Assembly: GCA_046582185.1 (NCBI GenBank)
Contig: JAYGEX010000041.1
Span: 62,001 to 126,000, forward strand
Direction of reading: 5' to 3'
Source of the DNA: GCA-002726655 sp046582185
GTDB lineage: Bacteria; Pseudomonadota; Gammaproteobacteria; Pseudomonadales; Azotimanducaceae
Length of the DNA stretch: 64,000 nucleotides
Position numbers and translations under genes: made by a program. A model generated the notes under the pieces. The model was not told the origin of the DNA. It searched no databases and was given only the letters and a program-made list of their open reading frames with translations. Positions 44,668 through 53,094 of this stretch are shown one piece after another (within the stretch, counting starts at the first letter, position 1; every line of letters starts with the position of its first letter).

Positions 44668-45537
44668 CTATTTAGTTCGTCTATTTTTTTCGGCTTTTTT
44701 TCGATCTGGAAATTGCCCAAGAGCCACACGGCGTACAGCATTTGAATCCGTTGGTTGGTGACCGATATTATTAAGAGGCGCCGCAATTTCTGCGACTGTA
44801 TTCATCAGCCGGCCAATGCCTTCAACAGCGACTTCAACCCTTACACCAGGCATCATAGGCCGAGAGTTTGCTGGCGTCCCTGTTAGCACAATATCACCAG
44901 GTAATAGTGTGATGTGTCTGCAAATATCGGCAAGCTGGTAGTCGATGCCGAATACCATCTCACTCACAGGACCATTTTGAACTTCAACGCCATCAATAAA
45001 CGTCTGTACTCGCGATTCACGGATGTCGATACCAGATACAATGCCTGGACCAATAGGACAAAAACCATCCATGCCTTTAACGCGCAACATTGAGCCCGCG
45101 TCAGTGTCTCGAAAATCCTGACAGCCAACGTCATTTGCCGGAGCAAATCCAGCGATGTAATCCCATACTTCATCCCGGGCGACGTTCTTCATCGGTTTGC
45201 CAACGATGGCTGCAATCTCGCCCTCGTAGTTCAAGTACTGACAGTTATCCGGGCGATGTAATACGCCGCGATGGCTATTTAATGTGGTATTCGGCTTTTG
45301 AAAGTAGGTGGGCGTCACAAGCTCCGGCGCATTGAACTCCAGCCTTCTCGATTCATAGTTTAGATGAATACAAATGATTTTGGTTGGATCGCAGGGCGGC
45401 AGATATGTCGCCGATTTTTCATCGACTACCCTGCCATCTCCAAGTATCAGATTGTCATTGTCGACGTGCACCCACTCAGGTCGACCCTCATGAAAAATGC
45501 GCCGTCTTTCAATTCTTTCACCACTCAATACGTTCAT
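44668..45537 (-). CDS. Fumarylacetoacetate hydrolase family protein
   Basis: A 289-residue protein starting at ATG 45537, six bases after GGAG. The FAH fold is seen in CIHLNYESRRLEF, the metal site NYEGEIAAIVGKPMKNV, FAPANDVGCQDFRD and the C-terminal LLPGDIVLTGTPANSRPM. Members hydrolyse or decarboxylate 2-oxo acid products of ring cleavage. The next gene is the extradiol dioxygenase, so both probably act in one aromatic or steroid-type degradation route. Confidence 0.9.
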   Translation of the reverse strand: MNVLSGERIERRRIFHEGRPEWVHVDNDNLILGDGRVVDEKSATYLPPCDPTKIICIHLNYESRRLEFNAPELVTPTYFQKPNTTLNSHRGVLHRPDNCQYLNYEGEIAAIVGKPMKNVARDEVWDYIAGFAPANDVGCQDFRDTDAGSMLRVKGMDGFCPIGPGIVSGIDIRESRVQTFIDGVEVQNGPVSEMVFGIDYQLADICRHITLLPGDIVLTGTPANSRPMMPGVRVEVAVEGIGRLMNTVAEIAAPLNNIGHQPTDSNAVRRVALGQFPDRKKAEKNRRTK

Positions 45538-45644
45538 CTTCAACTCCAATAAAAATTAAGTCGATCTATGTGAATACTCCAGGCACAATTCGAGCTTATC
45601 AATGAACTGTTCAATCATCACTACCAATATTATCGGGAGGTGCA

Positions 45645-46067
45645 ATGATGTCTACGACAAAGAGCGAATTTACGGGTGGCTGTGCTTGCGCAGGCCTTCG
45701 ATACGTACTAACCCAGGCACCGCAAAACAGCATAATCTGTCACTGTGCATCCTGTCGAAAAGTAGCAGCTGCGCCTGTCGTTCCCTGGATCACTGTGCAA
45801 ACGAATCACTTTCGTCTGTCCGGTACTACCGCCGAAACCTACGAATCTTCGGAAAAAGTGAAGCGGGTTTTTTGTAAATTATGCGCAACCCATCTCATCT
45901 ACTCTAACGACGACCGGCCGGGAGAAATAGACATTACGACATGCAGCCTGGACGACCCCGACCAATTTCCTCCCAGCCACCATAGTTGGTTATCAGACGA
46001 TCTAAAGTGGATAGAATTCGGCGACGCTCTGCCAAAGCATCCAGAATTTAACAGTGGTTCAGCATAG
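45645..46067 (+). CDS. GFA (glutathione-dependent formaldehyde-activating-like) family protein 1
   Basis: A 140-residue zinc-binding protein with the GFA pattern: GGCACAGLRYVLTQ, CHCASCRKVAAAP, then FCKLCATHLIY. GFA domains coordinate two zinc ions; most members have no proven reaction despite the name. GGAGG precedes two adjacent ATG codons. A paralogue lies at 48252. Confidence 0.85.
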   Translation: MMSTTKSEFTGGCACAGLRYVLTQAPQNSIICHCASCRKVAAAPVVPWITVQTNHFRLSGTTAETYESSEKVKRVFCKLCATHLIYSNDDRPGEIDITTCSLDDPDQFPPSHHSWLSDDLKWIEFGDALPKHPEFNSGSA

Positions 46068-46099
46068 GTCCTGGGACCCTTATACGCCTTAAGTTCAAG

Positions 46100-46972
46100 T
46101 CAGGGATACAGACTATTCTGCAACCAGTCTGGCAAAGGCCTGAATTCCACATTTTCCTTTAATTCATGGTCAGAAGCATAGGCTCTGGCCTCATCAATTC
46201 TTTCCTGGGTGAGAGGATGGGTCGACAGAAACGATGGTGGCGAAAGGACTTCCCTTTGCATGGCAAAGATATCGAACAGTTCCTCACTCCCACCAATGTG
46301 GCCGTAATATTGTGAGAGTGCATCCAATGCAGCCTGATCTGCCCTACTTTCCTGTTCCCGGCTAAAACTCATTGCGGTTAACAAACCAGCCTGACCCAGT
46401 AGGCTGTCAAACATTCCAGTATCCGTGGCATTCAGAATGACCGCCAATGAAAGTGCGATTGTTATTCCCCTGCCCAATGAAACGATGGGATCACGAAACC
46501 GGATGTGTGCAATTTCGTGGGCCAAGACCATGACGAGTGAATTCTCATGAGGCAACTGTTCGAGCAGCCCCCGATGGATCATTATCTGACCACCCAGTGT
46601 GGCAAACGCGTTAACCGTGTCGTCATCAATATAATTTACCTGAACAAGCATCCCCTCAGGTAGATTTTGAACACCAGCCAGGGAATCGGCTAAACCTTGC
46701 AGGTATGCTTCGATCTTAAGCAGATTTTCGCCCCGGCCAATATTCTCAGAAACCATTTTTTCTGAAACCAAAGTTTCCTGGTAAGTTCTGATCAAGTCCA
46801 GTTCAGTTTTGAAGGGGATCTTGAGCGCAAAAAATTGAGCAAATACACTCAATATAAAAACGGCGAAAACGGCTGCGACCATTAAGCCAACTGCAAGAAT
46901 AAGAAATTCTTTTAGTGGATGCTCACTGCTGATATTTACACCTTCGGGGATTTTCGGGTTACTGTATCCCAT
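46100..46972 (-). CDS. M48-family membrane metallopeptidase
   Basis: A 290-residue protein with one N-terminal membrane helix (LILAVGLMVAAVFAVFILSV) and a zinc-protease domain: HEIAH in LVLAHEIAHIRFRDP near residue 139, with the downstream Glu in SREQESRADQAAL and STHPLTQERIDEA. It is related to HtpX/LoiP-like and Oma1-like proteases that degrade misfolded envelope proteins. Only one clear transmembrane helix and one weak hydrophobic segment (RGITIALSLAVILN) are present. Confidence 0.88.
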   Translation of the reverse strand: MGYSNPKIPEGVNISSEHPLKEFLILAVGLMVAAVFAVFILSVFAQFFALKIPFKTELDLIRTYQETLVSEKMVSENIGRGENLLKIEAYLQGLADSLAGVQNLPEGMLVQVNYIDDDTVNAFATLGGQIMIHRGLLEQLPHENSLVMVLAHEIAHIRFRDPIVSLGRGITIALSLAVILNATDTGMFDSLLGQAGLLTAMSFSREQESRADQAALDALSQYYGHIGGSEELFDIFAMQREVLSPPSFLSTHPLTQERIDEARAYASDHELKENVEFRPLPDWLQNSLYP

Positions 46973-46981
46973 CAGATACCA

Positions 46982-47431
46982 CTAACGACTGATTACTGCA
47001 GTGCCATAGGCAAGCACTTCAACTGATCCTATTTGGTCTCGCTTTCCGCGAGAAATCGACGAAGTCTCGATCTTGACGTTAAATATCGACTGGGCTCCGG
47101 CCGCATAGGCGTCTTCTTTCATTCGCAGGATCGCTTCCCGGCGCGCACGGTCCAGCAGAGACTCAAAGCTGGTAATACGACCACCCACCAAACTTCGCAG
47201 ACCAGCGACCACTTGTTTGAAGTAGTCAATGGAGATCACTACGTTTCCAGCCACCAGCAGCACCTCGGGTGCGATTTGTGCTGGTGGAGGGAAACGCTCT
47301 GCAAAGGTTAGAACCTTCTTTCTGAGGAAGGCTTCCCGTTCAAAGATTGACTTGTAGTGCCGCTTCTCTGCATAGGTACCAAAGCCATATCCCAGCACAA
47401 GCAGGACAATAAATATCGCTAAATCAAACAT
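46982..47431 (-). CDS. YbjQ-family (UPF0145) protein with N-terminal membrane anchor
   Basis: A 149-residue protein. An N-terminal hydrophobic helix (LAIFIVLLVLGYGFGTYAE) precedes a YbjQ-type domain (VVAGLRSLVGGRITSFESLL and ARREAILRMKEDAYAAGAQS). The family forms pentamers; a heavy-metal role has been proposed but is unproven. A second YbjQ gene follows upstream, 12 bp away, and the M48 protease is 9 bp downstream, so the three likely form one operon. Confidence 0.85.
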   Translation of the reverse strand: MFDLAIFIVLLVLGYGFGTYAEKRHYKSIFEREAFLRKKVLTFAERFPPPAQIAPEVLLVAGNVVISIDYFKQVVAGLRSLVGGRITSFESLLDRARREAILRMKEDAYAAGAQSIFNVKIETSSISRGKRDQIGSVEVLAYGTAVISR

Positions 47432-47443
47432 CAGATACTCCAG

Positions 47444-47758
47444 CTATTCAAGGATGACCGCAGTGCCGTAGGAAAATAACTCGGCTGCGCCTTGTGTCAC
47501 CGATGACGTAGAGAAGCGCACATTGAGAACGGCATTGGCGCCAATCAGCTCTGCCTGTTTCACCATTCTCTGCACGGCCTCTTCGCGAGCTTCTGTCAGT
47601 AATTCGGTATAACCGACCAGCTCGCCCCCGAAAACATTCTTCAGGCTCGCCATTATATCGCGACCCACGTGCTTGGCCCGGACAGTATTGCCCTGAACGA
47701 GCCCGAGGTGTTCCACAACTCGGCGACCAGGTACTATTTCAATATTTGTTATCAACAT
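47444..47758 (-). CDS. YbjQ-family (UPF0145) protein
   Basis: A 104-residue YbjQ protein without a membrane anchor: VEHLGLVQGNTVRAKHVGRD, LTEAREEAVQRMVKQAELIG and the end ELFSYGTAVILE are typical. It is first in the YbjQ-YbjQ-M48 set. Its paralogue next door shares the YGTAVI end. Confidence 0.88.
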   Translation of the reverse strand: MLITNIEIVPGRRVVEHLGLVQGNTVRAKHVGRDIMASLKNVFGGELVGYTELLTEAREEAVQRMVKQAELIGANAVLNVRFSTSSVTQGAAELFSYGTAVILE

Positions 47759-47827
47759 CTAAGACCCCTCTAATGACAGATATAGTTTAGTGCATTCGTT
47801 GAGTTATGAACAAATTTAGGCAGAAAG

Positions 47828-48226
47828 ATGGTCCAGCTTTATCCAACAACAAAGATTACGGAAGCATCGGCGAACTTCTATATCAATCACTTTGAAGCAA
47901 CCACCGTTGAGCGAAATACCAACAACAATGGAGATCTGCGGATATTCCTGGCGCTAGGCCACCAGATTCTGGTACTTGGCACCTTTCCTCAGGGAATGAA
48001 GGCAAGCATTCCGCCCCAAGCAGGAGACGGAGCCTATAATAATGGATTCGGCATTTCCCATTTTGGCCTTAACGTATCGGATGTAGATGAGGCCATAGCG
48101 GAGCTTAATTCCAGCAACATCACGGTCTTGTCAGCTCCAGTGCTGGAGAAATCCGGTCTGAAATATGCCTATTTTCAGGCACCAGACGGTGTTGTGATTG
48201 AACTTACCGAATACGATGCATTGTGA
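47828..48226 (+). CDS. VOC-family (glyoxalase/bleomycin-resistance-like) protein
   Basis: A 132-residue single-domain VOC protein, with FYINHFEATTVERN at the start, FGISHFGLNVSDVDEAIAEL (metal-binding His) in the middle and FQAPDGVVIELTEY (Glu) at the end. It probably binds a divalent metal and a small molecule; no substrate is apparent. Confidence 0.8.
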   Translation: MVQLYPTTKITEASANFYINHFEATTVERNTNNNGDLRIFLALGHQILVLGTFPQGMKASIPPQAGDGAYNNGFGISHFGLNVSDVDEAIAELNSSNITVLSAPVLEKSGLKYAYFQAPDGVVIELTEYDAL

Positions 48227-48251
48227 AACATGAAAATTTCAGGAGTGGCAG

Positions 48252-48746
48252 ATGATAAACGGCAGCTGCCTCTGCGGCGGTGTTAGATTTGAAGTTCAGA
48301 CAATCACAGGGCCAGCCGAATATTGTCATTGCACCCGTTGCAGAAAAGTTTCAGGCAGTTCTGCACTACTAATGATTGGCATAAAAACAGAGGGATTCAG
48401 GTTTGTAAGCGGCAGCGAATTAATACAATCTTTCGAGGCGCCCATCCTCTATGATCCACCGGATTACAAACATTGTTTTTGCTCAATCTGTGGCAGCAGC
48501 GTTCCGGCACCAGAAGGCGACTGGATAGAAATTCCGACGGGATCTCTCGACGATGACCCGGGACTAATACCGGACAAACATATATTCGTCGAGTTGCTAC
48601 CGGAGTGGGATAGTATTTCAGATGGCTTGCCACAATATACCGTATCTGAATTAGTGAAATTGCGCACCGGTCATGATTTGCGCAAAGACTTTCAAATGAA
48701 ATTCCATGTTCTGCCATCTACGGATAGTTCCAATGCTGGAGATTAA
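48252..48746 (+). CDS. GFA family protein 2
   Basis: A 164-residue GFA-domain protein with SCLCGGVRFEVQT, CHCTRCRKVSGSSA and CFCSICGSSVPAPEGDW, the zinc ligand sets. It is longer and more typical than the paralogue at 45645 and follows the VOC gene by 25 bp. Confidence 0.88.
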   Translation: MINGSCLCGGVRFEVQTITGPAEYCHCTRCRKVSGSSALLMIGIKTEGFRFVSGSELIQSFEAPILYDPPDYKHCFCSICGSSVPAPEGDWIEIPTGSLDDDPGLIPDKHIFVELLPEWDSISDGLPQYTVSELVKLRTGHDLRKDFQMKFHVLPSTDSSNAGD

Positions 48747-48888
48747 TCGTCATAGAGAGAAATGAAGATGTCATCATATGAGCTGGCGCAGCTAAACACC
48801 GCCTTCTTCAGGAAATTGGACCATCGCAAAGGGCTTTCACCTTCAACAAAATTTTTCCGGCATCGGATTTGCTCAATGAGGCAGCAGA

Positions 48889-50037
48889 CTAAGTAGATCG
48901 TAAGGAAACAACCATCTCGTTTAAGCATTTAGAGGCAAACCGCTCACCCATGCGAATATAACCAATTGAATTTGGGTGCAAGTCATCCGGCAAATCCTGC
49001 GCATCAGCCTCACTGAACAATTCAAGACCGGACAGATAACCAAGATTATTGTCGTTGCGCTTCTCCACAATTCTTTCAATTAGGGTTCGCACTCTCTCCA
49101 GGGTCATGCACCCTTCACGAATTTCACTATGTCCCTTGATTGTCGTCCATTTCCCATTTGGCCCTGGAACCGTTGGGCCTACATTTGTTTCAGCACTGGG
49201 ACAATAGATTGGTGAAATAAGCACAATTGGCGTCGTTGGTTTCGATTGCCTGATTGTATCGATGAATCCATGAAGCGCTGAGGCAAATACCCGTTCGCGC
49301 ATCGTATCTCCATTAATAATATTAATGCCGCACTTAATACTGATCATGTCGGCATCCGTCTGCGCCATTGATCTCGCGACAAATTGATCAAGATGACACT
49401 CACCTGCGAACCCAAAATTATGTAAACAAGCGCCCGCCTGGCGAGCCGCAACGGCTGGCCAAATCTGGCTGGGTTGCTCAGCTTCCATGCAATGACTAAT
49501 AGAACTGCCGTAATGTAACCAGCGCGGCCCACCCAATTCTTCCATCTTACTAATTTCAGCACCTTCATCTATCAACAAGTTGTGCAGTTCCACAAACGAG
49601 CCCTGGGGTAGCCACAGTTCACAGCGCTTGTTTCCTGCAGGCAAATCAAAAAATGAAATAGTCGTAATATTACCCTTCTGTAGTTCGAAACGGCTGCTGT
49701 CTTCAGGATCAACATGGAGTACATGTCCAACGAGGGATTCAACCGATCTAATTTCGTCATTAAACTCAAGGTCAAATACTGCGGGCTTCCGCTTTGCCGG
49801 TGCAATTAATATGTCGGTCGTTAGTACCTCGAGTTCAACTGACGTAGAGTTCGTCTCAAACATGATTCGCATTCCAGAAGGCATACGCACAACCGCATCC
49901 ATCAAGCGTGGAACCTGAACCCTGGTCCAGGCAGGCAATCGTCGAGGCCTGATTGCCATGTCTGCAGGATCAAAGTCCAGGGCACCTTGAATTTTGTATT
50001 GCTCGCCAATTAGCGAATTAAGCACTATTCTTCTCAT
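48889..50037 (-). CDS. SGNH/GDSL-like hydrolase
   Basis: A 382-residue protein. The N-terminal 150 residues are a beta-rich domain; the C-terminal half is SGNH-like, with block I LHYGSSISH near residue 177, the glycine in NFGFAGECHLD, Asn in IKCGINIING and the Asp-His pair in DLPDDLHPNSIGY near the end. Such enzymes remove acyl groups from carbohydrates or lipids. There is no signal peptide. Substrate unknown. Confidence 0.8.
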   Translation of the reverse strand: MRRIVLNSLIGEQYKIQGALDFDPADMAIRPRRLPAWTRVQVPRLMDAVVRMPSGMRIMFETNSTSVELEVLTTDILIAPAKRKPAVFDLEFNDEIRSVESLVGHVLHVDPEDSSRFELQKGNITTISFFDLPAGNKRCELWLPQGSFVELHNLLIDEGAEISKMEELGGPRWLHYGSSISHCMEAEQPSQIWPAVAARQAGACLHNFGFAGECHLDQFVARSMAQTDADMISIKCGINIINGDTMRERVFASALHGFIDTIRQSKPTTPIVLISPIYCPSAETNVGPTVPGPNGKWTTIKGHSEIREGCMTLERVRTLIERIVEKRNDNNLGYLSGLELFSEADAQDLPDDLHPNSIGYIRMGERFASKCLNEMVVSLRST

Positions 50038-50265
50038 CTACTAATTCCAATAATTATCTTTGGGTTTGTCCCATTCTGGAACCATAGGACACCAGGCCAC
50101 AAAAAGCATCTCCAAAAAAGTCTTCACAAACTGGATCAGCAATCTACCCTGTTCAGCCAATTGTGTAACAATCCGCAACGCAGCTGGATTGTTATGTCAG
50201 TAAATAGCCTACCGATGTTATGATGGGCATCAATAGGATCAAAATCCAACAATGAAGGATGGCAT

Positions 50266-50700
50266 ATGGAAACAAGGATCACCAATCTCTCAAAATTGCC
50301 TGTCCAATCCGGTGTATCCGATTCAATCGAGAACCCCATAAGAGCAGAACGTTTTACCGGCACCCATGAAACGCGCTTGTCCAAGCAACTAGATATTACG
50401 CAGTTCGGCATCAACCATATTTGACTGGAACCTGTCGCCTATTCATCTCTTCGCCATTGGCACGAGGGCGAAGACGAATTTGTATATGTCCTGTCTGGTG
50501 CGCTAACCCTTATTGACGAAAATGGAGAGCACGAGTTAACAGAGAATTCAATTGCCGGATTTCCAGCCGGGCTTGCCAATGCCCATCATCTGGTGAACCG
50601 ATCCACATACGACGCGACCTTTATCGTTGTCGGCTCTTGCTTGCCAGGTCAGGATGCATGCCACTATCCCGATGATGCACTTGGGCGAATTCAGCGATGA
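50266..50700 (+). pseudogene. Cupin-domain protein with one in-frame TGA
   Basis: Starting at ATG 50266, a 144-codon frame encodes a cupin (RHWHEGEDEFVYVLSGALTL, FPAGLANAHHL and IVVGSC, giving the His/Glu metal set). It is interrupted by TGA at 50422-50424, between FGINHI and LEPVAYSS. A single CGA-to-TGA change would explain it. Read-through as selenocysteine is unlikely: the position is not redox-active, and the downstream hairpin lacks a G at the start of its loop. It overlaps the next gene by ATGA. Confidence 0.75.
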
Positions 50701-51152
50701 GGTCAATTTCCGCCACTGACTTGAAGCTTATAGAGAGTAATAATTCGGACAAAATGTATTTCCAACAATTAAACGAATTATCGTACCGTGAATTGGTCAT
50801 GCGACAATTTGGCAGTTGGGATAAAGAAAAACAGAAGCTGGCATTTGAGCAGAAGTGGCAGGAAAGTGCATTCAAGAAAATCATGTACAAAAACGTCATG
50901 ATTGGAGGTATTTAGATACAGGAGTTTGACGGCCATCATCAAATAAGAGAGATACAAATCCATCCTGATTATCGTGGCCAAGGGATCGGTAGCGTTTTGC
51001 TTACGGCGGAAATTGAACGCGCCAAATCAATGCTAAAGGCGGTTAAACTAAGGACGCTGACACTTAATCGCGCCGTAGGTCTCTATGAGAGATTAGGATT
51101 TACGATTGTCGATAAAAACGATACACACTATTATATGGAACGTGAATATTAA
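50697..51152 (+). pseudogene. GNAT-family acetyltransferase with one in-frame TAG
   Basis: A 151-codon frame from ATG 50697, overlapping the cupin stop. The first half has LKLIESNNSDKMYFQQLNEL and the TAG is at 50913-50915. The second half reads IREIQIHPDYRGQGIGSVLL, the acetyl-CoA-binding motif A, and ends YERLGFTIVDKNDTHYYMER. Both halves are in the same frame, so a single point mutation broke the gene, or UAG is read through. Confidence 0.75.
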
Positions 51153-51175
51153 GAATAGAATCCAATAAAACTACG

Positions 51176-51532
51176 ATGAAAGATCACCGGAAAACATTGC
51201 AAAAAGTTTCACAAATTTTGGTGCTCATCCTGGTATGCATCCTGTTGGGTCCGGAACTTTTTGTGTTTGCGCCGGAGATAGTCCTCTTCCTGGATGTCGT
51301 TGGTTTGGAAATGCTCTTGGGTTCAGCGGCAATACTCCTGATACCCATGCGGGAATATATCTTGAACTTACTACGAACTGTCGTCAGGAATGAATACTTT
51401 CGAAAATACGGTTTGTTGATCCCATTCGTCCTGGTGGCGCCAATCATGCCAGAACTAGTGGTGTTCATGGATGTCGAGATACTCTCTGCCCTGCTCCTCT
51501 TTCAATATAGAAAAATTCAAGCGGCGCTATAA
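51176..51532 (+). CDS. Small hydrophobic protein with internal duplication
   Basis: A 118-residue membrane protein I do not recognise. Two similar halves are visible: GPELFVFAPEIVLFLDVVGL (about residues 25-44) and MPELVVFMDVEILSALLLF (about 90-108), each preceded by a hydrophobic stretch. It follows the broken GNAT gene by 23 bp. No ribosome binding site is convincing. Confidence 0.5.
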   Translation: MKDHRKTLQKVSQILVLILVCILLGPELFVFAPEIVLFLDVVGLEMLLGSAAILLIPMREYILNLLRTVVRNEYFRKYGLLIPFVLVAPIMPELVVFMDVEILSALLLFQYRKIQAAL

Positions 51533-51597
51533 AGTCATGCCCGCAGTAAGCTGCAAGAACCAACATCCAATTACGACGAAGTGGAGAACAGAAAAAA

Positions 51598-52854
51598 GTG
51601 TCACTTGAAAAAAATTCTTCACACAAAGTTAACGTCGTTGGTGCCGGCATCATCGGTGTTGTTTGCGCGCTTTCACTTCTTAGGGAAGGGCATCAGGTAA
51701 CCTTGATAGACATGGACCTGCCCGGCCAGGGCTGCTCCTTTGGTAACGCAGGACTCCTGGCCTGCTCTTCCTTCGTTCCCTTATCGAGTCCCGGCACCTT
51801 GTTGCAAGTGCCTTTCTGGCTGTTGCGCCGCGATGGTCCCTTGAGTATTCGGTGGCGATATCTGCCAAAGCTTGCCGCCTGGTTATTTGGCTATATCAAA
51901 GCTGGTTTTAGCAACAACCTGATTGCAAAGGGCGAAGCAATGAACCAGCTGACCAGCCCGTCGCTGGAACTCTATCAATCGTTGGCCAGATCAGCTGGCT
52001 GCGAAGATCTCGTCAAAGAATCAGACTACCTGCAAGTCTATCGAAGCATGAAGGGATTGAAGAAAGCAGAAGCCGAGATGGATGAACGAAGACGATTGGG
52101 ATTCGATATAAGCACTATTCATGGCTCTGAACTCCATGAGTTGGAGCCGGACCTCTCCCCTGTTTTCCGGTGTGCCCACCACGTAAAGAATCATGGCTTT
52201 GTAAAGGATCCTGAAGGACTGGTGCTTGCCCTGTTTGCTCAATTTGAACGTGAAGGGGGTAAGTTCATTAAGGACAAGGCAGAATCCATATCCCAACAAG
52301 GTGACGAATGTTTGCTCAAGACGAGCACACAGTCCATCAGCAGCGATAAACTGCTCATCGCCGCAGGTGCATTTTCGGCACGGCTTATTTCTAGCTCGGG
52401 CATAAAAATCTCCCTTGAAACAGAGCGGGGATACCACATTACCTGTCGCAGTCCCAAGGTAAGCCTGAATCGCCCGATCATGGAAGGAGACAAAAAATTC
52501 CTCGCCACACCAATGAATATGGGTATAAGGTTTGCAGGTACGGTCGAACTCGCAGGATTGGATGCACCGCTAAACCCTCGTAGAATCAAATCAATTGAAC
52601 ATGGCGCCCTGGCAATGATGCCTGGCCTCGATATCACCAAGGCCAGCCCATGGATGGGGTTTCGCCCGACACTTTGCGATAGCTTGCCGGTAATCAGTAA
52701 GGCGCCAGACAGCGATAATATTATTTATGCATTCGGCCACCAGCACCTGGGACTCACATGCGCCCCAGCCACCTCGTCTATTGTCTGTGACCTGATTGCT
52801 AACAGAACACCCGATAAGGATATCACCCTGTTTGACGTAAAGAGGCTACTGTAA
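51598..52854 (+). CDS. D-amino-acid dehydrogenase-like FAD oxidoreductase (DadA family)
   Basis: A 418-residue DAO-family flavoprotein starting at GTG 51598 after GGAGAAC. N-terminal dinucleotide motif VNVVGAGIIGVVCALSLL, then GQGCSFGNAGLLACSSFVPL, typical of DadA. The C-terminus has the segment GFRPTLCDSLPVISKAP and HQHLGLTCAPATSS. It oxidatively deaminates D-amino acids (or a related imino acid) and passes electrons to the respiratory chain. It is near a HisC-like aminotransferase and an amino-acid/dicarboxylate symporter, which suggests amino-acid use. Confidence 0.87.
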   Translation: MSLEKNSSHKVNVVGAGIIGVVCALSLLREGHQVTLIDMDLPGQGCSFGNAGLLACSSFVPLSSPGTLLQVPFWLLRRDGPLSIRWRYLPKLAAWLFGYIKAGFSNNLIAKGEAMNQLTSPSLELYQSLARSAGCEDLVKESDYLQVYRSMKGLKKAEAEMDERRRLGFDISTIHGSELHELEPDLSPVFRCAHHVKNHGFVKDPEGLVLALFAQFEREGGKFIKDKAESISQQGDECLLKTSTQSISSDKLLIAAGAFSARLISSSGIKISLETERGYHITCRSPKVSLNRPIMEGDKKFLATPMNMGIRFAGTVELAGLDAPLNPRRIKSIEHGALAMMPGLDITKASPWMGFRPTLCDSLPVISKAPDSDNIIYAFGHQHLGLTCAPATSSIVCDLIANRTPDKDITLFDVKRLL

Positions 52855-52880
52855 ATAGGAAAATACTGTAAATAGAAAAA
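52847..52880 (+). repeat. 17-bp tandem direct duplication
   Basis: TACTGTAAATAGGAAAA is followed at once by TACTGTAAATAGAAAAA. The first copy contains the stop codon of the DadA-like gene. Probably a recent local duplication. Confidence 0.6.
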
Positions 52881-52891
52881 TTCTATACGCC

Positions 52892-53005
52892 ATGAACTTT
52901 GTTCACATAGCAACGAGCCTGGACCGCTATATTGCAGAACTTTCGATGCCTGCCACTCGCTCCATAGATCATCTCATGTCGGAGAAGACTGATCATTGCC
53001 TTTAA
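52892..53005 (+). pseudogene. Fragment resembling the start of a RibD/DHFR-type reductase
   Basis: A 37-residue frame starts MNFVHIATSLDRYIAEL, much like the N-terminus of dihydrofolate reductase/RibD C-domain proteins (IATSLDGYIA). It then loses similarity and stops. No continuation was found downstream, so it is a probable remnant; a chance match is possible. Confidence 0.4.
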
Positions 53006-53094
53006 CCACTTTAGCTGGCAGAGTGAGCGCCCGATCAACAGCGCAGAGAAACTATTGGGATAAGCAGTATTATCCTGATGACGAATCCATAAAC

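Noticed and set aside
50422..50424. TGA in the cupin gene as a second selenocysteine codon
   Set aside because: A hairpin (CUUCGCC/GGCGAAG) lies at an allowed distance but its loop starts AU rather than with a G. The position is not a redox site in cupins, and a CGA-to-TGA mutation is simpler. The next gene has a TAG, which also points to decay.
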